Shown: positions 35,201 through 47,200 of the stretch, in pieces
Numbering within the stretch: position 1 is the first letter of the stretch
Layout of the letters: every line of letters starts with the position of its first letter
NCBI GenBank assembly: GCA_037349105.1
Contig: JAYJMM010000004.1
Span: 3,127,001 to 3,191,000, forward strand
DNA: 64,000 bases
Origin: Limnomonas spitsbergensis
Taxonomy: Eukaryota; Chlorophyta; Chlorophyceae; Chlamydomonadales
Direction of reading: 5' to 3'
Notes under the pieces: generated by a model
Seen by the model: the letters and a program-made list of their open reading frames with translations, nothing else
Databases searched by the model: none
Told to the model about the DNA's origin: nothing
Position numbers and translations under genes: made by a program

Positions 35201-38200
35201 TGGGGTTTCTCCCTGCCCCCAGTTTAGGGTTTCTCCCTGCCCCCAGTTTAGGGTTTCTCCCTGTCCCCAGTTTAGGGTTTCTCCCTGCCCCCAGTTTGGG
35301 GTTTCTCCCTGCCGCCAGTTTGGGGTTTCTCCCTGCCCCCAGTTTGGGGTTTCTCCCTGCCCCCAGTTTAGGGTTTCTCCCTGCCCCCAGTTTAGGGTTT
35401 CTCCCTGCCCCCAGTTTGGGTTTCTCCCTGCCCCCAGTTTGGGTTTCTCCCTGACCCTAGTTTGGGGTTTCTCCCTGCCCCCAGTTTGGGGTTTCTCCCT
35501 GCCCCTAGTTTGGGGTTTCTCCCTGCCCCCAGTTTGGGGTTTCTCCCTGCCCCCCTGTACTCCTCTTGTTACCTAGCACCCAACCCTCTGTTCACCGGCT
35601 ACGTGCCCCTGTAATTTCAGAGGATCTACCAGGACGGAGTCGGCTTTGTTGACTATAATATGAACGGGGAGTTGCCCTCAGAGCGCGTGGAGCGCGAGTG
35701 GGCCGAGGCTGTGCTGCGCGCCGAGCGCAAGAAGAACCTGCGGCTGGGAATCATCGAGCGCCTGGACGTGACCATGGCGCGGGTGCATGCTATGCACAAG
35801 CAGACGCGCGTCCGGGTCAGGGAGGCGGAGTTTGCGGCGGAAATTGCGCAAGCCAAGTACGACTTTGATATCGAGGTAGGCGGAGAGGCGCTGACGGGGT
35901 GTTTGTGTCAGCTTGGCGGTGCGCGAGCCGGGGGGATGTCGCGGGCCCCGAGAATGTTACCGCAATCCTGCTGATATCCATGAGGGAGTTTTGGCTGTCC
36001 CGGCTGCTTGCCAGAGGTGCTGATGTTCTCTATGCCTTTCGGATGTCCTGCCTGGCAGCCCAACAAATTTCTTCTTGCATCTGGCCATCCTTTTTCAGGA
36101 GGAAAAAAGTTACAGGACTGCTGAGGGCAGGCGCTGGCTGAAAGAATAATTGTTTGTGTTAAGTGGGAGACTCCACAGACCAGCGGCTGTTCTGTGTATC
36201 TTTTTTTTAAACAAGTTCGAAGCTGAGCCGTGCCCTCAAGATCGGGGTTGGACCTCCAGAGCACGCCCGAATGATGTCCAATCGTCCATGACAATGTCCT
36301 GCCATTACAGATGGCGGCAGCGGTGAAGTTCAACTCGGAGGCAAAGGAGCGGGCGCGGGTGCGGTTTGAGGAGGTGTTGCACGGCGTCCGTGAACGGAAC
36401 AGCGCTCGTCTGGACGTGGCGGCGGTGGCCTTCAGGGAGGCCCATATGAAATGGATGCAGGTGAGGTCAGGCGCTTCGGCTAGGCCATGCGTCTAGGCGG
36501 TGGAGGGGTGGCAGACAGTACAATGGGTGGGGGGGGGGCATGCAGGTCGGTGCGTTCCCTCTGGAGGCTGCAGGTCATCTGACCTATCAGCCTGCAGTGG
36601 GCTGCAGTCCTTGCTATGCTGGGCGTGCTGTCCTTGTTTCCCTCCCTGCTCCAGATGTCTGCCCTCTCAAGATTGGCTGATTGGCTGCACGCGGAATGGC
36701 TCAATATACAGGAGTATCAGCATGTTGAACATACCGTAGGTGCCTCCCAGTATTGGTTAATATATTCAGCAGAAGAGAGCCGTCCTGAGTCGTCAAATTT
36801 TGTGCAGTTGTGCACAATGCCACTCAGGACCAGTGCCTGATCCCCTGGGGAGTCGAACTCATCCCTCCAAAGTTCCCACTGGTTTTCTTATTCCGCTATA
36901 CAGCCTTTTGGAATGCCCCTTCAGGTGTACGAGGATGCCGTTGCCGACTGGCGGTACCAGAACGCTGGCCTGGAGCGGCAGCGGTCCGATGCTATGGCCG
37001 CGCTCAACCGCTCCCGCGCAAACTCGCGGGCAAACTCGCGCCCGACGTCAGCGATCTCGCGCCCCGTGCCGGCTTCAATCATCGGCACCCGCCCGATGTC
37101 CGCCCGCTCCAGCTCCCCCGGCGTGACTAGTCCTGCGCTGGACGGCTCCCCACCCCTGGCCTCTCGCCCCACCTCGGCACACTCCCGACCGCAGTCTGCA
37201 TCAAACCGGCTGCCGCCCTCGCGGCCCGGATCCGCAGCCAGGAACGTCGCCTCTGGCGGCCTCAACGCCCCCAGCTTACCAACTCATCCCGAAGACAGTC
37301 CCTCCCTGATGGAGAGCACGGTCAGCCTGCCAACAGGCAGGCCCATGTCCCCTCTCCGCTCCTCGTCTTCCCACCGCTACCCTCCTTCGCCCGCCGCCGC
37401 CGGCTCGTTCTACGAGGACGACGGCTTTATCGTGCAGGAGGAAGGCGGTGACGACGTCGGGGAGCTGTTTGACGGGCCGCCCCCGCTGGACCTGGATGAG
37501 GGCGACGAACAGGAGCTGCGCCGCTTCATGTTCCCCGAGGAGGTGGTGCAGGCGCTGGATGATGAGAACGAGTCGGCCCTGGCCTCCATCCGCGACGAGT
37601 GGCAGAAGCTGCTTCAAGATACTGCGGAACGTAACCGCAAGAAGTTGGAAGTGCTGGCAAAGTGGGTGCACACGCATGGAGACCACAGAGGGTTAGCGGT
37701 TGTGTCTGTGGGCCTAGCGTTTGATACCGCTGCCCTGGTTATGGTTAAGGGTTCAGGATCCAGGAGTTTGATATTGCTGCCCCGCATAGGAATCAGGATC
37801 CGTCCCCCTCACCCTCCCCCGTACTCCCCTCCTGATCCCCACCCCTGTCGGGCCCCCCTCACCCGCCTTTCTCCTCTCCCTCTCACCCGCCCCCCTCCTC
37901 CCCCCCCTCTCACTCGCCTGATCCTTACCCCACCTTCCCCCTATCAGGAACAAGGGCGTGATCGATAAGTATGCTGGAGATGTCATCCTGTCTTATGCCC
38001 GCGGCTTCGTCAAAGACATCATCCTGGGCGCCTCGCTGCGTACTGCGGCAAACGACATGATGCTGGCCATGGCAGAGAAGGCGCATGCAGCCGAGGTTCA
38101 GCGTATCGTGGCTGAAAATGCACGCGTGGCCGCGCTGCATGCAATCGAGGTGCAGGAGAAGGTGGCCAAGGAGCAGCTGTACAAACAGGTGTGTGGGAGG

Positions 38201-41200
38201 GGGACAGGACCAGGTGCACACGGGTGCACACATTGTAGGGGGGCCGTGTCCGGTCGGCGGGCTGATAAGAGGAAATGCATGAACTCCGTGTGAGAGAAAC
38301 TGGAAGAGCAGCAACAGGCGATTCAGTACGCTCCCTCGCTCCCTTATGTGATGCATTATTCTCTGGGTATTGGTAGCTGACCGATATCTTGAGGCATGTG
38401 TAAGGAAATGGGCCCCTCCCTAAGCACTTTTTCTCCCCCCCCCGCCATGCACCCCTACACACATCCGCTGCACCCTTGACACAGTCCCTGGAGAAATGGG
38501 AGCTGACGTGCGGCGTTCTTGCGGACAAGTATAAGGCTGACATCGCACAAGCAAAGAAGGAGCACTTGCAGAGTGTGATCAAGGCCGAGAAGGATTGGCA
38601 GATCCGTCGTGAATTGGTGCGGTTCCTGGTGCTGCCATCTCTTCGTCTGATTCAGCTTGAATGTATGTGTGACCTACCTGTTTTGTGATTCAGACTGTGT
38701 GCTCCAGGGTATACGGTCTCCTGTTTTGCGCCTTGTTTTTGTGAGACATGTCACATGTGGCTCTACGACATGCTATTGTGTGCCTTGCATTTCTGCAACG
38801 TGCGGCTCTCCCCTCCCCAGGTAATCTTGAACCCTTAAAACCTCTCTCCCCCCTCTCCACACAGATTGAGGCCATGAACGTGGCTAGGCTGAAAGAGGCT
38901 GAGGCGGAGCATGCGCGCATGATGGAGGCTGTCCGGGAGGTCAACCGGAAACACCTCGAGGTCTTTGAGGCCAAGATGGTGATCAAAAAGGTGAGAGAGA
39001 GCAGGGACGATGGGGCTCAGCAACAACTCCTTGAGCTCCCATCAAAACAGAAATAGCCCCACCGCAACATCTCCCTTGAGCTCTCAGCAACACCCCGGGC
39101 AAGAGGGTGATAAAAAAAGGTGAGAGCATGGATGATGGGGCTCAGCAACGTCCCCCTCGAGGTCCCATTAAAGCAGGAATAGCCCCACTGCAATTCCACG
39201 TTGCCTGCCCCTCCTCCTGGCTACTTCCTTTGCTAAATCCTGCGCACATACCGTCCCTGTGACAGGGCGTGGAGGCGGAGAACCATTCTCGCCTGGCCGA
39301 TGCGAGGGCGGTCCATCGGGCGCGCCTGGACAGCCTGCAAGGGGAAAACACGATCAGGCTAGAGGCTGCTCAGGTGGGTTCGAGGGTTGGCCTTAGGGGT
39401 GGGCTTGGGGGGCTGGGGAGTTGGGGGACACGTCTGATTGATGTTGCCTGGCTTGTTTTATCCTGTTGATGGATGCGGGTCCCGGTCACTTCTGGTGAAC
39501 CCTAAGGACTGGGTGACGGTGATCTGAAACCAAGCGCTGTCCCGCCTGTAAACAGGTGATCTGAAACCAAGCGCTGTCCCGCCTGTAAACAGGTGATCTG
39601 AAACCAAGCGCTGTCCCGCCTGTAAACAGGTGATCTGAAACCAAGCGCTGTCCCGCCTGTAAACAGGTGATCTGAAACCAAGCGCTGTCCCGCCTGTCAA
39701 CAGGTGATCTGAAACCAAGCGCTGTCCCGCCTGTAAACAGGTGATCTGAAACCAAGCGCTGTCCCGCCTGTAAGCAGGTGATCTGAAACCAAGCGCTGTC
39801 CCGCCTGTAAACAGGTGATCTGAAACCAAGCGCTGTCCCGCCTGTAAACAGGTGATCTGAAACCAAGCGCTGTCCCGCCTGTAAACAGGTGATCTGAAAC
39901 CAAGCGCTGTCCCGCCTGTAAACAGGTGATCTGAAACCAAGCGCTGTCCCGCCTGTAAACAGGTGATCTGAAACCAAGCGCTGTCCCGCCTGTAAACAGG
40001 TGATCTGAAACCAAGCGCTGTCCCGCCTGTAAGCAGGTGATCTGAAACCAAGCGCTGTCCCGCCTGTAAACAGGTGATCTGAAACCAAGCGCTGTCCCGC
40101 CTGTAAACAGGTGATCTGAAACCAAGCGCTGTCCCGCCTGTAAGCAGGTGATCTGAAACCAAGCGCTGTCCCGCCTGTAAACAGGTGATCTGAAACCAAG
40201 CGCTGTCCTGCCTGTAAGCAGGTGATCTGAAACCAAGCGCTGTCCCGCCTGTAAACAGGTGATCTGAAACCAAGCGCTGTCCCGCCTGTAAGCAGGTGAT
40301 CTGAAACCAAGCGCTGTCCCGCCTGTAAACAGGTGATCTGAAACCAAGCGCTGTCCCGCCTGTAAGCAGGTGATCTGAAACCAAGCGCTGTCCCGCCTGT
40401 AAACAGGTGATCTGAAACCAAGCGCTGTCCCGCCTGTAAACAGGTGATCTGAAACCAAGCGCTGTCCCGCCTGTAAGCAGGTGATCTGAAACCAAGCGCT
40501 GTCCCTTGTCAACAGGTGATCTGAAACCAAGCGCTGTCCCGCCTGTAAACAGGTGATCTGAAACCAAGCGCTGTCCCGCCTGTAAGCAGGTGATCTGAAA
40601 CCAAGCGCTGTCCCGCCTGTAAACAGGTGATCTGAAACCAAGCGCTGTCCCGCCTGTAAACAGGTGATCTGAAACCAAGCGCTGTCCCGCCTGTAAGCAG
40701 GTGATCTGAAACCAAGCGCTGTCCCGCCTGTAAACAGGTGATCTGAAACCACGCGCTGTCCTGCCTGTAAACAGGTGATCTGAAACCAAGCGTTGTCCCG
40801 CCTGTAAACAGGTGATCTGAAACCAAGCGCTGTCCCGCCTGTAAACAGGTGATCTGAAACCAAGCGCTGTCCCGCCTGTAAGCAGGTGATCTGAAACCAA
40901 GCGCTGTCCCGCCTGTAAACAGGTGATCTGAAACCAAGCGCTGTCCCGCCTGTAAACAGGTGATCTGAAACCAAGCGCTGTCCCGCCTGTAAGCAGGTGA
41001 TCTGAAACCAAGCGCTGTCCCTTGTCAACAAGTGATCTGAAACCAAGCGCTGTCCCGCCTGTAAACAGGTGATCTGAAACCAAGCGCTGTCCCGCCTGTC
41101 AACAGGTGATCTGAAACCAAGCGCTGTCCCGCCTGTCAACAGGTGATCTGAAACCAAGCGCTGTCCCGCCTGTAAACAGGTGATCTGAAACCAAGCGCTG

Positions 41201-44200
41201 TCCCGCCTGTAAGCAGGTGATCTGAAACCAAGCGCTGTCCCGCCTGTAAACAGGTGATCTGAAACCAAGCGTTGTCCCGCCTGTCAACAGGTGATCTGAA
41301 ACCAAGCGCTGTCCCGCCTGTAAACAGGTGATCTGAAACCAAGCGCTGTCCCGCCTGTAAACAGGTGATCTGAAACCAAGCGCTGTCCCGCCTGTAAACA
41401 GGTGATCTGAAACCAAGCGGTCCCGCCTGTAAACAAGTGATCTGAAACCAAGCGCTGTCCCGCCTGTAAACAGGTGATCTGAAACCAAGCGCTGTCCCGC
41501 CTGTAAGCAGGTGATCTGAAACCAAGCGCTGTCCCGCCTGTCAACAGGTGATCTGAAACCAAGCGCTGTCCCGCCTGTCAACAGGTGATCTGAAACCAAG
41601 CGTTGCCCCGCCTGTAAACAGGTGATCTGAAACCAAGCGCTGTCCCGCCTGTAAACAGGTGATCTGAAACCAAGCGCTGTCCCGCCTGTAAACAGGTGAT
41701 CTGAAACCAAGCGCTGTCCCGCCTGTAAGCAAGTGATCTGAAACCAAGCGCTGTCCCGCCTGTAAACAGGTGATCTGAAACCAAGCGCTGTCCCGCCTGT
41801 AAACAGGTGATCTGAAACCAAGCGCTGTCCCGCTTGTAAACAGGTGATCTGAAACCAAGCGCTGTCCCTTGTCAACAGGTGATCTGAAACCAAGCGCTGT
41901 CCCGCCTGTAAACAGGTGATCTGAAACCAAGCGCTGTCCCGCCTGTAAACAGGTGATCTGAAACCAAGCGCTGTCCCGCCTGTAAACAGGTGATCTGAAA
42001 CCAAGCGCTGTCCCGCCTGTAAGCAGGTGATCTGAAACCAAGCGGTCCCGCCTGTAAACAAGTGATCTGAAACCAAGCGCTGTCCCGCCTGTAAACAGGT
42101 GATCTGAAACCAAGCGCTGTCCCGCCTGTAAACAGGTGATCTGAAACCAAGCGCTGTCCCGCCTGTCAACAGGTGATCTGAAACCAAGCGCTGTCCCGCC
42201 TGTCAACAGGTGATCTGAAACCAAGCGTTGCCCCGCCTGTCAACAGGTGATCTGAAACCAAGCGCTGTCCCGCCTGTAAACAGGTGATCTGAAACCAAGC
42301 GCTGTCCCGCCTGTAAGCAGGTGATCTGAAACCAAGCGCTGTCCCGCCTGTAAACAGGTGATCTGAAACCAAGCGCTGTCCCGCCTGTAAACAGGTGATC
42401 TGAAACCAAGCGCTGTCCCGCCTGTAAACAGGTGATCTGAAACCAAGCGCTGTCCCGCCTGTAAACAGGTGATCTGAAACCAAGCGCTGTCCCGCCTGTA
42501 AACAGGTGATCTGAAACCAAGCGCTGTCCCGCCTGTAAGCAGGTGATCTGAAACCAAGCGCTGTCCCGCCTGTAAACAGGTGATCTGAAACCAAGCGCTG
42601 TCCCGCCTGTAAACAGGTGATCTGAAACCAAGCGCTGTCCCGCCTGTAAGCAGGTGATCTGAAACCAAGCGCTGTCCCGCCTGTAAACAGGTGATCTGAA
42701 ACCAAGCGCTGTCCTGCCTGTAAACAGGTGATCTGAAACCAAGCGCTGTCCCGCCTGTAAACAGGTGATCTGAAACCAAGCGCTGTCCCGCCTGTAAGCA
42801 GGTGATCTGAAACCAAGCGCTGTCCCGCCTGTAAACAGGTGATCTGAAACCAAGCGCTGTCCCGCCTGTAAACAGGTGATCTGAAACCAAGCGCTGTCCC
42901 GCCTGTAAGCAGGTGATCTGAAACCAAGCGCTGTCCCGCCTGTAAACAGGTGATCTGAAACCAAGCGCTGTCCTGCCTGTAAACAGGTGATCTGAAACCA
43001 AGCGTTGTCCCGCCTGTAAACAGGTGATCTGAAACCAAGCGCTGTCCCGCCTGTAAACAGGTGATCTGAAACCAAGCGCTGTCCCGCCTGTAAGCAGGTG
43101 ATCTGAAACCAAGCGCTGTCCCGCCTGTAAACAGGTGATCTGAAACCAAGCGCTGTCCCGCCTGTAAACTGGTGATCTGAAACCAAGCGCTGTCCCGCCT
43201 GTAAGCAGGTGATCTGAAACCAAGCGCTGTCCCTTGTCAACAGGTGATCTGAAACCAAGCGCTGTCCCGCCTGTAAACAGGTGATCTGAAACCAAGCGCT
43301 GTCCCGCCTGTCAACAGGTGATCTGAAACCAAGCGCTGTCCCGCCTGTCAACAGGTGATCTGAAACCAAGCGCTGTCCCGCCTGTAAACAGGTGATCTGA
43401 AACCAAGCGCTGTCCCGCCTGTAAACAGGTGATCTGAAACCAAGCGCTGTCCCGCCTGTAAACAGGTGATCTGAAACCAAGCGCTGTCCCGCCTGTAAGC
43501 AGGTGATCTGAAACCAAGCGCTGTCCCGCCTGTAAACAGGTGATCTGAAACCAAGCGCTGTCCCGCCTGTAAACAGGTGATCTGAAACCAAGCGCTGTCC
43601 CGCCTGTAAGCAGGTGATCTGAAACCAAGCGCTGTCCCGCCTGTAAACAGGTGATCTGAAACCAAGCGCTGTCCTGCCTGTAAACAGGTGATCTGAAACC
43701 AAGCGCTGTCCCGCCTGTAAACAGGTGATCTGAAACCAAGCGCTGTCCCGCCTGTAAGCAGGTGATCTGAAACCAAGCGCTGTCCCGCCTGTAAACAGGT
43801 GATCTGAAACCAAGCGCTGTCCCGCCTGTAAGCAGGTGATCTGAAACCAAGCGCTGTCCCGCCTGTAAACAGGTGATCTGAAACCAAGCGCTGTCCCGCC
43901 TGTAAACAGGTGATCTGAAACCAAGCGCTGTCCCGCCTGTAAGCAGGTGATCTGAAACCAAGCGCTGTCCCGCCTGTAAACAGGTGATCTGAAACCAAGC
44001 GCTGTCCCGCCTGTAAACAGGTGATCTGAAACCAAGCGCTGTCCCGCCTGTAAACAGGTGATCTGAAACCAAGCGCTGTCCCGCCTGTAAACAGGTGATC
44101 TGAAACCAAGCGCTGTCCCGCCTGTAAACAGGTGATCTGAAACCAAGCGCTGTCCCGCCTGTAAACAGGTGATCTGAAACCAAGCGCTGTCCCGCCTGTA

Positions 44201-47200
44201 AGCAGGTGATCTGAAACCAAGCGCTGTCCCGCCTGTAAACAGGTGATCTGAAACCAAGCGCTGTCCCGCCTGTAAACAGGTGATCTGAAACCAAGCGCTG
44301 TCCCGCCTGTAAGCAGGTGATCTGAAACCAAGCGCTGTCCCGCCTGTAAACAGGTGATCTGAAACCAAGCGCTGTCCTGCCTGTAAACAGGTGATCTGAA
44401 ACCAAGCGCTGTCCCGCCTGTAAACAGGTGATCTGAAACCAAGCGCTGTCCCGCCTGTAAGCAGGTGATCTGAAACCAAGCGCTGTCCCGCCTGTAAACA
44501 GGTGATCTGAAACCAAGCGCTGTCCCGCCTGTAAGCAGGTGATCTGAAACCAAGCGCTGTCCCGCCTGTAAACAGGTGATCTGAAACCAAGCGCTGTCCC
44601 GCCTGTAAACAGGTGATCTGAAACCAAGCGCTGTCCCGCCTGTAAGCAGGTGATCTGAAACCAAGCGCTGTCCCTTGTCAACAGGTGATCTGAAACCAAG
44701 CGCTGTCCCGCCTGTAAACAGGTGATCTGAAACCAAGCGCTGTCCCGCCTGTAAGCAGGTGATCTGAAACCAAGCGCTGTCCCGCCTGTAAACAGGTGAT
44801 CTGAAACCAAGCGCTGTCCCGCCTGTAAACAGGTGATCTGAAACCAAGCGCTGTCCCGCCTGTAAGCAGGTGATCTGAAACCAAGCGCTGTCCCGCCTGT
44901 AAACAGGTGATCTGAAACCAAGCGCTGTCCTGCCTGTAAACAGGTGATCTGAAACCAAGCGTTGTCCCGCCTGTAAACAGGTGATCTGAAACCAAGCGCT
45001 GTCCCGCCTGTAAACAGGTGATCTGAAACCAAGCGCTGTCCCGCCTGTAAGCAGGTGATCTGAAACCAAGCGCTGTCCCGCCTGTAAACAGGTGATCTGA
45101 AACCAAGCGCTGTCCCGCCTGTAAACAGGTGATCTGAAACCAAGCGCTGTCCCGCCTGTAAGCAGGTGATCTGAAACCAAGCGCTGTCCCTTGTCAACAG
45201 GTGATCTGAAACCAAGCGCTGTCCCGCCTGTAAACAGGTGATCTGAAACCAAGCGCTGTCCCGCCTGTCAACAGGTGATCTGAAACCAAGCGCTGTCCCG
45301 CCTGTCAACAGGTGATCTGAAACCAAGCGCTGTCCCGCCTGTAAACAGGTGATCTGAAACCAAGCGCTGTCCCGCCTGTAAGCAGGTGATCTGAAACCAA
45401 GCGCTGTCCCGCCTGTAAACAGGTGATCTGAAACCAAGCGTTGTCCCGCCTGTTAACAGGTGATCTGAAACCAAGCGCTGTCCCGCCTGTAAACAGGTGA
45501 TCTGAAACCAAGCGCTGTCCCGCCTGTAAACAGGTGATCTGAAACCAAGCGCTGTCCCGCCTGTAAACAGGTGATCTGAAACCAAGCGGTCCCGCCTGTA
45601 AACAAGTGATCTGAAACCAAGCGCTGTCCCGCCTGTAAACAGGTGATCTGAAACCAAGCGCTGTCCCGCCTGTAAGCAGGTGATCTGAAACCAAGCGCTG
45701 TCCCGCCTGTCAACAGGTGATCTGAAACCAAGCGCTGTCCCGCCTGTCAACAGGTGATCTGAAACCAAGCGTTGCCCCGCCTGTAAACAGGTGATCTGAA
45801 ACCAAGCGCTGTCCCGCCTGTAAACAGGTGATCTGAAACCAAGCGCTGTCCCGCCTGTAAACAGGTGATCTGAAACCAAGCGCTGTCCCGCCTGTAAGCA
45901 GGTGATCTGAAACCAAGCGCTGTCCCGCCTGTAAACAGGTGATCTGAAACCAAGCGCTGTCCCGCCTGTAAACAGGTGATCTGAAACCAAGCGCTGTCCC
46001 GCCTGTAAGCAGGTGATCTGAAACCAAGCGCTGTCCCGCCTGTAAACAGGTGATCTGAAACCAAGCGCTGTCCCGCCTGTAAACAGGTGATCTGAAACCA
46101 AGCGCTGTCCCGCCTGTAAACAGGTGATCTGAAACCAAGCGCTGTCCCGCCTGTAAACAGGTGATCTGAAACCAAGCGCTGTCCCGCCTGTAAGCAGGTG
46201 ATCTGAAACCAAGCGGTCCCGCCTGTAAACAAGTGATCTGAAACCAAGCGCTGTCCCGCCTGTAAACAGGTGATCTGAAACCAAGCGCTGTCCCGCCTGT
46301 AAACAGGTGATCTGAAACCAAGCGCTGTCCCGCCTGTCAACAGGTGATCTGAAACCAAGCGCTGTCCCGCCTGTCAACAGGTGATCTGAAACCAAGCGTT
46401 GCCCCGCCTGTCAACAGGTGATCTGAAACCAAGCGCTGTCCCGCCTGTAAACAGGTGATCTGAAACCAAGCGCTGTCCCGCCTGTAAGCAGGTGATCTGA
46501 AACCAAGCGCTGTCCCGCCTGTAAACAGGTGATCTGAAACCAAGCGCTGTCCCGCCTGTAAACAGGTGATCTGAAACCAAGCGCTGTCCCGCCTGTAAAC
46601 AGGTGATCTGAAACCAAGCGCTGTCCCGCCTGTAAACAGGTGATCTGAAACCAAGCGCTGTCCCGCCTGTAAACAGGTGATCTGAAACCAAGCGCTGTCC
46701 CGCCTGTAAACAGGTGATCTGAAACCAAGCGCTGTCCCGCCTGTAAGCAGGTGATCTGAAACCAAGCGCTGTCCCGCCTGTAAACAGGTGATCTGAAACC
46801 AAGCGCTGTCCCGCCTGTAAACAGGTGATCTGAAACCAAGCGCTGTCCCGCCTGTAAGCAGGTGATCTGAAACCAAGCGCTGTCCCGCCTGTCAACAGGT
46901 GATCTGAAACCAAGCGCTGTCCCGCCTGTCAACAGGTGATCTGAAACCAAGCGTTGCCCCGCCTGTAAACAGGTGATCTGAAACCAAGCGCTGTCCCGCC
47001 TGTAAACAGGTGATCTGAAACCAAGCGCTGTCCCGCCTGTAAACAGGTGATCTGAAACCAAGCGCTGTCCCGCCTGTAAGCAAGTGATCTGAAACCAAGC
47101 GCTGTCCCGCCTGTAAACAGGTGATCTGAAACCAAGCGCTGTCCCGCCTGTAAACAGGTGATCTGAAACCAAGCGCTGTCCCGCTTGTAAACAGGTGATC

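Noticed and set aside
34864..35454. 196-codon frame of GFLPAPSL repeats
   Set aside because: It is the 24-bp intronic array; 24 is a multiple of 3 and the unit lacks stops. Exons 10 and 11 of the VWA3-type gene join cleanly around it.
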